From positions 248,001 to 312,000 of the forward strand of contig NZ_JAJGWT010000003.1 in NCBI RefSeq assembly GCF_021390715.1: DNA of 64,000 nucleotides, read 5' to 3'. Each line of letters opens with the position of its first letter. The first letter of the stretch is position 1. Positions 7,666 through 16,906 of the stretch are shown piece by piece. Below the pieces are notes generated by a model. It saw only the letters and a program-made list of their open reading frames with translations, was not told the origin of the DNA and searched no databases. Both the position numbers and the translations under genes were made by a program. The DNA is from Tenacibaculum piscium (lineage in GTDB: Bacteria; Bacteroidota; Bacteroidia; Flavobacteriales; Flavobacteriaceae).

Positions 7666-10600
7666 ATGAAAAAAGTCTTAGATATTCTTTACTCTACCCG
7701 CTTAACAGCCGTATTATTCTTCGTTTTCGCAATAGCAATGGGAGTTGCAACATTCATAGAAAATGATTTTGGAACACAAACTTCAAAAGCCTTAGTATAC
7801 AATGCTTGGTGGTTTGAATTAATTCAAGTATTTTTTGTGATTAATTTCTTTGGAAATATCTTCAGATATCGCTTGTACAAAAAAGAAAAATGGTCGGTAT
7901 TACTATTTCACATTTCTTTTTTACTGATTTTAATCGGTGCAGGAATTACACGCTATATCAGTTATGAAGGTTTAATGATTATCGATGAAGGGGAAACAAC
8001 CAATACTTTTTTATCCGATATTAATTATTTAAACGTAATTATTGATAATAACGAATTTCAAAAAGAAACAAATAATACATTATTATTATCAGCTTTAGGA
8101 AATAATACTGCCAATTTTACCGAGTATTTTCAACCAAAAAAAGATGGCGAAAATCATGAAATAAACTTTAAATTAGTTGAGTATATTCCGTGGGCAGAAG
8201 AAAAATTAATCGAAAATGAAAATGGTGTTGAACATCTTAAATTAATAGAAAGTTCAAGCGGAAGCAGACACGAACATTATCTTAAAAGCGGTACGATTCA
8301 AAATATTCATAATATTTTAGTCGGATTTAATGCCCCAAATAATGATAAAAATAATGGCGCGAATATTAATATCTTCAGCCAAAATGATACCCTGAAAATA
8401 CAAACTAAAACAGCAGGGAATTATCAAATAATGGCAACTCAAGAAAAAGGATTGGTCAAAAAAGACACCATTCAAAACTTTAATCTTCGTTCATTATATC
8501 AAGTTGCAGGACTTCCATTTGTAGTTCCAGTGCCTCCCGTTAAAGGAGAAATGAAAATCCTTAGAGGTGAAAAAAATGACCAAAAATTTGATATGGTCGT
8601 TTTTGATGTTACTTTTAATGATAAAACAGAACGTGTAAAATTAACTGGAGGTAATTTCAATGTTGCTGGAAAAGAACAATTTAGTATCGATAATTTGAAT
8701 TTTAGAGCTTGGTACGGAGCAAAACAACGCACAACGCCTTTTAGTGTGAAATTAAATGACTTTCAATTACAAAAATATCCAGGTTCAGAAAATGCAGCTT
8801 CTTTCGCAAGTGAAGTAACCGTTATCGACAAAGAAGAAACATTTGATTATCGAATTTTTATGAATAATATTTTAGATTATAAAGGCTATAAATTATTTCA
8901 ATCTAGTTATAAAATTGAAGGAGATAAAGAACAAACACACCTTTCTGTAAATCATGATTATATCGGAACGTTAGTTACCTATATCGGTTATTTCTTATTG
9001 TTTTTTGGATTAATCGCATCCTTATTTGTTAAAAATACCCGTTTTGATCACCTGAAAAAATCATTAGTGAAAATTAGAACCAAAAAAGCAACGCTTACTA
9101 TCTTATTGTTAGCAACTACTTTTTTAAGCTTCTCTCAACATCAAAAACAACAACATCAACAACCTCAAAAATTATCAGAAAAAGAAATTGAAAGCGTTTT
9201 AAAAAAATCAGTCGTAAACCAACAACATGCCGATTTATTTAGCGAATTAGTAATACAAGATACAGGCGGACGTATGAAACCCGCACATACTTTTGCCTCA
9301 GAATTAGTTCGAAAAGTAGCGCATACCGATAGTTTTAAAGACTTAACACCAAGTCAAATTTTAGTGTCAATCACGGAATCTCCAATGTTTTGGTTGAATG
9401 TTCCATTTGTATATCTGGAGAAAGGAAATACCAAAATTCGTGAAATTTTAGGCGTTGAAAAAGAAGCAGAATATGCCCGTTTTATCGATTTTTATGATAA
9501 AAATGGAAGCTCTAAAATTAGTAATCTCGTTATTGAAGCTCAAAAAAAACAAATTCAAAATAAATTTGAAAAAGATATTATAAAAATAGAACACCGTGTT
9601 TGGCTACTCTCACAAGCATTAGGTGGCGGAATTTTACGAATTTTCCCAATACCTAATGATGAACAACATAAATGGGTATCGCAACCTGAAACTTCACAAG
9701 CAAACTTTAAAGGAACCGATTCTGTTTTTGTAAGACAATCATTACCTGTATATTTTCAACTATTACAAGAAGCTAAAAAAACAGGAAATTATACCGAAAG
9801 CAATAAAATTTTAGACGGAATTAAAAAATTTCAACGAAAATTTGGTGCAGAAGTTATTCCTTCTGAAAATAAAATAAAACTAGAAATCGCTTACAACAAA
9901 ACCAATATTTTTGTTAAACTATCTAAATACTACGGTTTTATAAGTCTTTTAATGATTGTTTTTGTGTTTTTTCAAATATTTAATAACAAACCTTGGATCA
10001 ATTATGTAGTAAAAACATTAATCGGTGTGGTTATCCTATTGTTTATTGCTCATATTTTAGGACTAGTCGCACGATGGCAAATAAGTGGAAATGCTCCTTG
10101 GAGTAACGCTTACGAATCTATTATATTCGTTGGTTTAGCCACGATGTTATTTGGCTTACTATTAGGAAAAAAATCATCCTTAACCATTGCTGCAACCACA
10201 TTTTTAACCGCTATTATTTTATTTTTTGCACATCAAAATTGGTTAGATCCGCAAATTGCAAACTTAGTTCCTGTATTAAACTCTTGGTGGCTATATGTAC
10301 ACGTATCAATTATTGTTGCGAGTTACGGTCCTTTTGCTTTGGGAATGATATTAGGAATTTTCTCATTATTTTTAATCATTTTCACCAACGAAAAGAATAA
10401 AAAGAAAATGGATATTCACCTAAAAGAACTCACCGTAATTAACGAAATGGCAATAACTGTTGGGTTAATTATGTTGGTAATCGGAAACTTTTTAGGTGGA
10501 ATGTGGGCCAATGAAAGTTGGGGACGTTATTGGGGTTGGGATCCGAAAGAAACCTGGGCATTAATATCAATTATGATTTATTCTTTTGTATTACACATGC

Positions 10601-10830
10601 GTTTAATTCCTGGATTAAGAGGAAGATATACTTTCAACTTGTGGTCAATAATCGCTTTTGCATCTATTATGATGACCTATTTTGGCGTGAATTTTTACTT
10701 ATCAGGACTACATTCTTACGCAAGTGGTGATAAAGTAATTACACCTACTTCTATCTATTATTCAGTCGCTTTTGTTATAATAATAGGAACGCTAGCTTGG
10801 TTTAAATATAAAAAATTTTATCAGAAATAA
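7666..10830 (+). CDS. Fused cytochrome c assembly protein (Ccs1/ResB + CcsA/ResC)
   Basis: A 1054-residue membrane protein that joins the two system II cytochrome c maturation subunits in one chain. Residues about 1-460 are ResB-like, with N-terminal spans, a long periplasmic section and another span near 425-445. A linker region follows with a hydrophobic segment near 470-485 and a large soluble domain. Residues about 760-1054 are CcsA-like, with many membrane spans. The haem-binding WWD motif appears as WGRYWGWDPKETWALI near residue 952, and conserved His residues flank it. It transports haem and attaches it to apocytochromes outside the inner membrane. The fused form is known in Bacteroidota and epsilonproteobacteria. 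Confidence 0.93.
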   Translation: MKKVLDILYSTRLTAVLFFVFAIAMGVATFIENDFGTQTSKALVYNAWWFELIQVFFVINFFGNIFRYRLYKKEKWSVLLFHISFLLILIGAGITRYISYEGLMIIDEGETTNTFLSDINYLNVIIDNNEFQKETNNTLLLSALGNNTANFTEYFQPKKDGENHEINFKLVEYIPWAEEKLIENENGVEHLKLIESSSGSRHEHYLKSGTIQNIHNILVGFNAPNNDKNNGANINIFSQNDTLKIQTKTAGNYQIMATQEKGLVKKDTIQNFNLRSLYQVAGLPFVVPVPPVKGEMKILRGEKNDQKFDMVVFDVTFNDKTERVKLTGGNFNVAGKEQFSIDNLNFRAWYGAKQRTTPFSVKLNDFQLQKYPGSENAASFASEVTVIDKEETFDYRIFMNNILDYKGYKLFQSSYKIEGDKEQTHLSVNHDYIGTLVTYIGYFLLFFGLIASLFVKNTRFDHLKKSLVKIRTKKATLTILLLATTFLSFSQHQKQQHQQPQKLSEKEIESVLKKSVVNQQHADLFSELVIQDTGGRMKPAHTFASELVRKVAHTDSFKDLTPSQILVSITESPMFWLNVPFVYLEKGNTKIREILGVEKEAEYARFIDFYDKNGSSKISNLVIEAQKKQIQNKFEKDIIKIEHRVWLLSQALGGGILRIFPIPNDEQHKWVSQPETSQANFKGTDSVFVRQSLPVYFQLLQEAKKTGNYTESNKILDGIKKFQRKFGAEVIPSENKIKLEIAYNKTNIFVKLSKYYGFISLLMIVFVFFQIFNNKPWINYVVKTLIGVVILLFIAHILGLVARWQISGNAPWSNAYESIIFVGLATMLFGLLLGKKSSLTIAATTFLTAIILFFAHQNWLDPQIANLVPVLNSWWLYVHVSIIVASYGPFALGMILGIFSLFLIIFTNEKNKKKMDIHLKELTVINEMAITVGLIMLVIGNFLGGMWANESWGRYWGWDPKETWALISIMIYSFVLHMRLIPGLRGRYTFNLWSIIAFASIMMTYFGVNFYLSGLHSYASGDKVITPTSIYYSVAFVIIIGTLAWFKYKKFYQK

Positions 10831-10903
10831 AGCAACAATTATTTTAATAGAAAAATGTATTTTCGCAAATAAAAATAAATTTAAGAATCAATAAAAACTA
10901 AAA

Positions 10904-11419
10904 ATGTTTAATAAAAATATAAAATTAATTATCGCAGGTGTAATAAGTTTATGGGCGATTTATGAATTTGCTCAAGTTCATATAATGAATGGAATTTCGA
11001 TTCTTTTATTAGCAGGAATTTTCGTGTTTTTCTATTTCAAAAATGAATTTATTTTACTTGCATTTATGCAATTACGTAAGCAAAATTTTGAAGGAACTAA
11101 AAAATGGTTAGCTTATATTAAAAATCCATCAACAGCATTAATTCAAAAACAAGAAGGATATTTTAATTATCTGCAAGGAATTATGTTAAGTCAAACAAAC
11201 ATAACACAGGCTGAAAAATTCTTAAAAAAAGCTGTTAAATTAGGCTTAGCAATGGATCATGATTTAGCGATGGCAAAATTACAATTAGCAGGAATTGCCA
11301 TGACTAAACGTAGAAAAAGAGAGGCAACAATTCTAATGAATGAAGCTAAAAAACTAGACAAACATGGCATGTTAAAAGAACAAATACAAATGATGAAGAA
11401 ACAAATGGCTAAAATTTAA
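10904..11419 (+). CDS. Membrane-anchored protein with TPR-like helices
   Basis: A 171-residue protein with two N-terminal membrane spans at about 7-23 and 29-50, followed by a basic helical region. The pattern QGIMLSQ...AEKFLKKAVKLGL...MAKLQLAGIAM...REATILMNEAKKL looks like two to three degenerate tetratricopeptide units. I know proteins of this layout in flavobacteria next to ccsA, but no function is established. A gap of 73 nt separates it from the cytochrome assembly gene, so co-transcription is possible. Confidence 0.7.
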   Translation: MFNKNIKLIIAGVISLWAIYEFAQVHIMNGISILLLAGIFVFFYFKNEFILLAFMQLRKQNFEGTKKWLAYIKNPSTALIQKQEGYFNYLQGIMLSQTNITQAEKFLKKAVKLGLAMDHDLAMAKLQLAGIAMTKRRKREATILMNEAKKLDKHGMLKEQIQMMKKQMAKI

Positions 11420-11456
11420 GTTTTATTTTGTATTTTTAACATTTAATAAACATATA

Positions 11457-13358
11457 ATGCCAAAAAAAATTGCTTTAAAGTTTTTTGAACGATACGCCTC
11501 TAGGTGGATTGTTTTAAGTATTGACATCATTTTAGTCTGTATTTCCTTCATACTAGCGTACTCCGTACGTTTTAATGCTAGTTTGAATTTTGATCTTAAT
11601 CATTTATATTATCAAATTCCTTTTATCGCATGTATAGCACTTATAAGTTTTCTTATCGTGGGCTCCTACCGAGGTATTGTCAGGCATACAGGAACAAGAG
11701 ATGCTTTTAATGTTTTTTTAGGCGTTAGTTTACTTTTTTTAACCGCAATTTCTATTGTTTTAATTAATAATTTATTTGCTATCGTTCCTAGTTTTACGAT
11801 TCCTATATCAATTTTGATTATTCATTATTTGATTTCAATTTTAGCATTAATCATTAGTAGATATATTTTTAAAGCTTTTTTTGAAATGATATCTACTGAA
11901 CTAAGTAATACTTCAAATGTCCTTATTTACGGCGCAGGAGATTCAGGGTTAGCCACTTATGATGCTCTAAATAGAGAAACAAAATACAGTTATAAAATTA
12001 TTGGCTTTATTGATGATAATGAAAAAAAGGCAGGAAAAAAGATTAATCAGGTTAATATTTACAATCGTAAAGTTATCAACAAAGAATTTATAGAAAATAA
12101 ACAGATTGATGAAGTTATTATTTCTATTCAAAATATAAAATCTGAAAAACTACTTTATCTTACAGATACTTTATTTGATTTAGGCGTAAAAGTTAAAATT
12201 GTCCCACCTATTTCAAAATGGATTGATGGCGATTTAGAAGCAAATCAAATTAAAACGGTAAAAATAGAAGATTTACTAAACAGAAAACCTATTTCTATTG
12301 AAAATCCGATTGTTAAAAAAGACGTAAATAATAAGGTCATTTTAGTAACAGGAGCGGCTGGTTCAATAGGATCCGAAATTTCAAGACAATTAAGTGCTTA
12401 CCAGCATAAACATTTAGTACTAATTGATCAAGCCGAATCTGCTCTATACGATCTTCAACAAGAACTTATTCAAAAAGGCAGACAAAACATCACTTCTATC
12501 GTTGCAGACGTTAGAGATGAAACAAGAATGTCTAAAATTTTTGAACAATATAAACCACAGAAAGTGTTTCATGCAGCAGCTTATAAACACGTTCCTTTAA
12601 TGGAAATGACTCCTTATGAAGCTGTTAAAATAAACATTGCAGGAACTAAAAATATTGCCGATTTATCCATAAAACACCAAGTAGAACGTTTTGTTATGGT
12701 TTCTACGGATAAGGCAGTAAATCCTACAAATGTAATGGGAGCAACCAAAAGAGTTGCCGAAATGTACATCAGTTGTTTAAGTAATGATACAAGTCATCAT
12801 ACTAAATTTACCATTACACGATTTGGAAATGTTTTAGGTTCTAACGGCTCTGTAATTCCTCTTTTTAAACGTCAAATTGAAAATGGCGGTCCTTTAACAG
12901 TTACTCACAAAGATATTACACGTTATTTTATGACCATACCAGAGGCTTGTTGCTTGGTTTTAGAAGCAGGAACTATGGGGAATGGTGGTGAAATTTATAT
13001 TTTCGACATGGGGAAATCTGTAAAAATATATGAAATAGCCAAAAGAATGATTCATTTATCGGGATTAAAATTTCCAGAAGATATTGATATCAAAATAACA
13101 GGATTACGCCCTGGCGAAAAACTGTACGAAGAGCTTTTAGCTGATGGTGAAAATACAGCGCCTACCTATCATGAAAAAATAATGATTGCTAAAAACCAAA
13201 AAATAAATACTATTTTTATTAGTGATCGGATTTCTAATTTATGTATAACGAATAAGAATCATGATAATCAGAAAACAGTACAATTGATAAAAGAAATTGT
13301 TCCTGAATATAAATCTAAAAATTCTATTTATGAAGAGTTAGATACTAAAGTTATTTAA
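11457..13358 (+). CDS. Membrane-bound NDP-sugar 4,6-dehydratase (WbpM/CapD/FlaA1 family)
   Basis: A 633-residue protein with four N-terminal membrane spans within residues 15-150, a first Rossmann-type domain (VLIYGAGDSGLATY) and a second catalytic SDR domain (VTGAAGSIGSE). In the active-site strand the usual YxxxK Tyr is replaced by Met (NVMGATKRVAEMY), as in WbpM and PglF. These enzymes convert UDP-GlcNAc to its 4-keto-6-deoxy form for rare amino sugars. It lies 10 kb from the polysaccharide locus and on the other strand, but would feed the 4-keto reductase and initiating transferase there. A strong terminator follows. Confidence 0.9.
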   Translation: MPKKIALKFFERYASRWIVLSIDIILVCISFILAYSVRFNASLNFDLNHLYYQIPFIACIALISFLIVGSYRGIVRHTGTRDAFNVFLGVSLLFLTAISIVLINNLFAIVPSFTIPISILIIHYLISILALIISRYIFKAFFEMISTELSNTSNVLIYGAGDSGLATYDALNRETKYSYKIIGFIDDNEKKAGKKINQVNIYNRKVINKEFIENKQIDEVIISIQNIKSEKLLYLTDTLFDLGVKVKIVPPISKWIDGDLEANQIKTVKIEDLLNRKPISIENPIVKKDVNNKVILVTGAAGSIGSEISRQLSAYQHKHLVLIDQAESALYDLQQELIQKGRQNITSIVADVRDETRMSKIFEQYKPQKVFHAAAYKHVPLMEMTPYEAVKINIAGTKNIADLSIKHQVERFVMVSTDKAVNPTNVMGATKRVAEMYISCLSNDTSHHTKFTITRFGNVLGSNGSVIPLFKRQIENGGPLTVTHKDITRYFMTIPEACCLVLEAGTMGNGGEIYIFDMGKSVKIYEIAKRMIHLSGLKFPEDIDIKITGLRPGEKLYEELLADGENTAPTYHEKIMIAKNQKINTIFISDRISNLCITNKNHDNQKTVQLIKEIVPEYKSKNSIYEELDTKVI

Positions 13359-13390
13359 TTTCAAAAATTATTATTTTTACTGATTATAAT

Positions 13391-13446
13391 AAAAAAAAAC
13401 ATTCCGATATTTTAGTTAAAAAGCTAAATTATCGGAATGTTTTTTT
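13391..13446. terminator. Bidirectional terminator between dehydratase gene and murF
   Basis: ACATTCCGATA / TATCGGAATGT outer stem with an inner TTTAG/CTAAA pairing, flanked by A- and T-runs. It sits between convergent genes and should serve both. Confidence 0.9.
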
Positions 13447-13465
13447 CTGTTTTTAAGGATTAAAA

Positions 13466-14743
13466 TTAACAATATTTAACAATTCTTTCCAATGCCATTC
13501 CTCTTGATCCTTTTATCAAAATAGTACTTTCTTTTATAGGATTTTTTTGTAAATATTCTTTTAATACTTCAAAACTTATAATTTTTTGATACTTTTTTTC
13601 ATTTTTTATTTGACACCTTATTTCGGTCTGATTAAAGTTTTCACCTACAAAGAACGCCTTATCAAAATTAAAACTAAGCGTTAAATCAACAATAGCTTGA
13701 TGAGCTGTTTTACTATAATTTCCTAACTCAAACATATCGCCTAAAATAACTATTTTTTGTTTTTCTTTCAAGTTATTAAAGCTTTCTAGCGCAACTTTCA
13801 TGCTCGTTGGGTTAGCATTATATGCATCTAAAATAATACTGTTATTTTGAGTTTCAATAACTTGTGAACGATTATTTGACGAAGTATATTTTTCAATAGC
13901 TTCTTTAATTTTTTCTTTAGATATCTTAAAATAATCCCCTATCGTAATAGCGGCTGATATGTTTGAAAAATTATACGCTCCTATCAAATTACTTTGTATT
14001 TCTAATGATGCAAAAGATAATTTCACAAAAGGATTTGCCGTTATAAAACCAATAGATTTTTCAAACAAAACAGTATTTGCATTTTTAGTTTTTTCTATCT
14101 GAATAGCATCTTTTGGATTTACAAAAACATTTTTATTGTTTTTGATAAGAAAATCATATAGTTCTGATTTTGCTTTTACAACACCTTCTAAAGATCCAAA
14201 ACCTTCTAAATGTGCGCTTCCAAAATTAGTGATATATCCAAAATCTGGCGTTGTTATTTCAGTTAAAAAAGCGATTTCTTTAGGATGATTTGCTCCCATT
14301 TCAACAATTCCTATTTCGGTTTGGTTTGTCATGGAAAGTAAGGTTAAAGGAACTCCAATATGATTATTTAAATTCCCTCGAGTGGCAATCGTGTTATATT
14401 TTGATGATAATACAGTATTAATTAACTCTTTGGTTGTTGTTTTTCCATTGCTACCTGTTATCGCTATAATAGGTATTCCTAACTTTTTTCGATGATAGCT
14501 TGCCAAATCTTGTAGTGTTTTTAATACATCTTCCACTAAAATAGTTTTATCAGAGGTTTTAAATGCTATCTCATCAATAATAGCAAATTTAGCTCCTTTT
14601 TTTAATGCCTGTTCAGCAAACTTATTTCCATTGAAATTAGCTCCTTTTAAGGCAAAAAACAAGGTATTTTCTCTAATATTTCGAGTATCTGTATCAACGA
14701 AACCATGTTGAATATATAAGGTATATAAATCGGCTATCTTCAT
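13466..14743 (-). CDS. murF: UDP-MurNAc-tripeptide--D-Ala-D-Ala ligase
   Basis: Adds the D-Ala-D-Ala dipeptide to UDP-MurNAc-tripeptide in the cytoplasmic stage of peptidoglycan synthesis. The ATP loop ITGSNGKTTTKELI lies near residue 100, with NLNNHIGVP and EMGANHPKEI after it. The C-terminal domain includes ILDAYNANPTSM and LGDMFELG. The length of 425 residues is normal. It lies downstream of gldJ on the same strand, but a hairpin terminator stands between them. Confidence 0.96.
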   Translation of the reverse strand: MKIADLYTLYIQHGFVDTDTRNIRENTLFFALKGANFNGNKFAEQALKKGAKFAIIDEIAFKTSDKTILVEDVLKTLQDLASYHRKKLGIPIIAITGSNGKTTTKELINTVLSSKYNTIATRGNLNNHIGVPLTLLSMTNQTEIGIVEMGANHPKEIAFLTEITTPDFGYITNFGSAHLEGFGSLEGVVKAKSELYDFLIKNNKNVFVNPKDAIQIEKTKNANTVLFEKSIGFITANPFVKLSFASLEIQSNLIGAYNFSNISAAITIGDYFKISKEKIKEAIEKYTSSNNRSQVIETQNNSIILDAYNANPTSMKVALESFNNLKEKQKIVILGDMFELGNYSKTAHQAIVDLTLSFNFDKAFFVGENFNQTEIRCQIKNEKKYQKIISFEVLKEYLQKNPIKESTILIKGSRGMALERIVKYC

Positions 14744-14754
14744 AATGTAAAAAT

Positions 14755-14788
14755 AAAAAACCTCATTGAAAGTTCAATGAGGTTTTTT
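14755..14788 (-). terminator. Terminator of gldJ
   Basis: CCTCATTGAA / TTCAATGAGG perfect stem flanked by A6 and T6. It lies between the gldJ stop and the murF start, so the two genes are probably separate units or partly attenuated. Confidence 0.85.
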
Positions 14789-14816
14789 GTATAAAAATTT
14801 AATTTTCTATATTTAT

Positions 14817-16532
14817 TTATCTTGATTTAGTTGAAAATTTTGGCGTTGGTCTCTTACGCTTGTTCAACATCATTGGTCCCATTTTATCAGTAGCACATCT
14901 AAATCCGATAAAATTAGTAGCCATATATTCGGGGAAATATCTTCTTTGTGCAGGATCTAACCAGTATTCTCTATCTGCCCAAGCACCTCCTTTATAAACT
15001 CTAGATTTATCACTAACTAAAGTTGATCTAGTTTTTGAATCGTATTTATAGTTATTAATTACATTTCCTAAAGAATCTCTATCTGCTTCTGGTTTTTCAG
15101 GTGAATTATACATTCTAGACATTTCACCTAATTGTTCCTTATCTAGTTCATAATCTTTTGAAGATGCTTGATCTCCATCTCCTAAACTTGAATTATTTGC
15201 TAAATTATAGTTTCTTCTCATGTAGGTATCTTCCTTTGTAATAGGAATAAACTTAACACTACCTGGTAATTCTTTCGGTACGATTCTTCCATTTTCAAGG
15301 GTATCGTATTCTATTTCGCCTATTTCATCACCAACAATAACAACTTTACCATTTTGGTCGATTAATTTTTTTGTAAAAATATTTCCTCTAAAATAGTTGA
15401 AATCATTTGCTTCAGAATCAATAATAGGACGGTATACATCTTGTACCCATTCAGCTACGTTACCTGACATATCAAATAACCCAAAAGCATTTGGAGGATA
15501 ACTTGCTACAGCATTTGGAATATCTGATCCATCACTACTCCAACCTGCAATACCACTATAATCTCCTTTTCCTTGTTTAAAGTTTCCTAACTGATCTCCT
15601 CTTCTTCTTTTATCTCTATCACGGGTATATTTACCGTTCCAGGCATATTTTTTTCTTCCACGGATATTGTTATACTCACGATTTTCAAAAATTGCTTTTG
15701 CAGCATATTCCCACTCTACTTCTGTTGGAAGTCTAAATTTTTGTGCTAAAATACCATCTGAAGAAGTAACTTGTCTTCCTGAAAATTTATCTTTATCAGG
15801 TTTAGGAGCTCCTTTTTTTCTTGGTACAGGAAGTCCTTTTTTATAAATTGTAGAATCTCCATCAAACAACGCATACGGATTGGTTAAATACGTATCAGTA
15901 TCAAAGTTATTTTTACCTCTAAAACTTAATGAATCTTCTTTAAAAATATTTTTGATAACACCTTTATCCATTAATATTTTTAAGTTTACCGCATTGGTAC
16001 GCCATTTACAGTATTTATTAGCCTGTAACCAACTCACACCAACAACAGGATATTCTGCATACGAAGGGTGTCTTAAATAACTTTCAGATAATAAATTCGT
16101 GTTTCCTAATCCTTTTCTCCAAACTAACGTATCTGGTAAAACGGATTGATAAATATTTTTAAATTGAGGTTCTTCTGGAGGGAAAACATCTTTCGTATAT
16201 TGCATGAATAAACCATATTCTGCATTTGTAACTTCTGTTTCATCCATATAAAAAGAACGAACGTGCATTTTTTTAGGCGTTGTATTCCAGTCGAACATAA
16301 CATCATCTTGCACTAATCCCATTGTGAAACTTCCTCCTTCAATGTGAGTCATTCCTGGGGGTACATCTTTACCTTCTTTATCTTCTCCTTTTATATAACT
16401 CCCGTAATCAGGGTCATTAAAGTTCCAACCTGTTAGTGAAGATTTACTTGAACCACCACCGTTGCTTTTACAAGAAGTAATAAACAAAGTAGCGATAACC
16501 AATAAACTAAATAATTTTAACGTACTTTTCAT
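14817..16532 (-). CDS. gldJ: Gliding motility lipoprotein GldJ
   Basis: A 571-residue lipoprotein with signal peptide and lipobox ITSC. The mature part belongs to the formylglycine-generating-enzyme/sulfatase-modifying fold, with EGGSFTMG, MDETEVTNAEYG, RLPTEVEWEYAAK, FGLFDMSGNVAEWVQD and a terminal FIGFRCA. GldJ is required for flavobacterial gliding and stabilises GldK in the type IX secretion core; it is not an enzyme as far as known. It is divergent from porV, another type IX component, with a shared 374-bp upstream region. Confidence 0.95.
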   Translation of the reverse strand: MKSTLKLFSLLVIATLFITSCKSNGGGSSKSSLTGWNFNDPDYGSYIKGEDKEGKDVPPGMTHIEGGSFTMGLVQDDVMFDWNTTPKKMHVRSFYMDETEVTNAEYGLFMQYTKDVFPPEEPQFKNIYQSVLPDTLVWRKGLGNTNLLSESYLRHPSYAEYPVVGVSWLQANKYCKWRTNAVNLKILMDKGVIKNIFKEDSLSFRGKNNFDTDTYLTNPYALFDGDSTIYKKGLPVPRKKGAPKPDKDKFSGRQVTSSDGILAQKFRLPTEVEWEYAAKAIFENREYNNIRGRKKYAWNGKYTRDRDKRRRGDQLGNFKQGKGDYSGIAGWSSDGSDIPNAVASYPPNAFGLFDMSGNVAEWVQDVYRPIIDSEANDFNYFRGNIFTKKLIDQNGKVVIVGDEIGEIEYDTLENGRIVPKELPGSVKFIPITKEDTYMRRNYNLANNSSLGDGDQASSKDYELDKEQLGEMSRMYNSPEKPEADRDSLGNVINNYKYDSKTRSTLVSDKSRVYKGGAWADREYWLDPAQRRYFPEYMATNFIGFRCATDKMGPMMLNKRKRPTPKFSTKSR

Positions 16533-16906
16533 GTATTTTTAACTATTTTAAGGCTGGTGCAATTTACAATATTTCTAATTCCTTACAACTAATTTATTTA
16601 TAAATTGATGTATAATGGGTTTACACTAGCGTAATTATAAAACGACTTTGTTTTATATTTAGTACTACGAAATTAAGAAAAAGATTAAATATTTCACATT
16701 AATATGTATTATTTTATAATTAAGGCTTCGTAAATAAACGTAATCTAGCTAAAAATACATAATTTTTATGTAAAAATAGTTAAAAAACAATAACATTATA
16801 TAATAATTCATTTTTATAGCCGTTTGATTGTGGAGAATAAATCAAAAATTTTTAACTTTTTTTTAAGAATACCATATATTTGCTAAACTAAACAACCAAA
16901 CTTCAC
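16533..16906. other. Shared gldJ/porV upstream region
   Basis: AT-rich divergent intergenic region of 374 bp. On the plus strand it ends with the porV -7 element. No matching -7 element for gldJ on the minus strand and no RNA gene was recognised. Confidence 0.6.
16875..16882 (+). promoter_or_regulatory. -7 element of porV
   Basis: TATATTTG, exact TANNTTTG, lies 25 nt before the porV ATG. A clear -33 TTTG is not visible at the right distance. Confidence 0.6.

Noticed and set aside
13466..16532. gldJ-murF as a single operon
   Set aside because: A perfect hairpin with flanking A/T tracts stands between them, so termination after gldJ is more likely.
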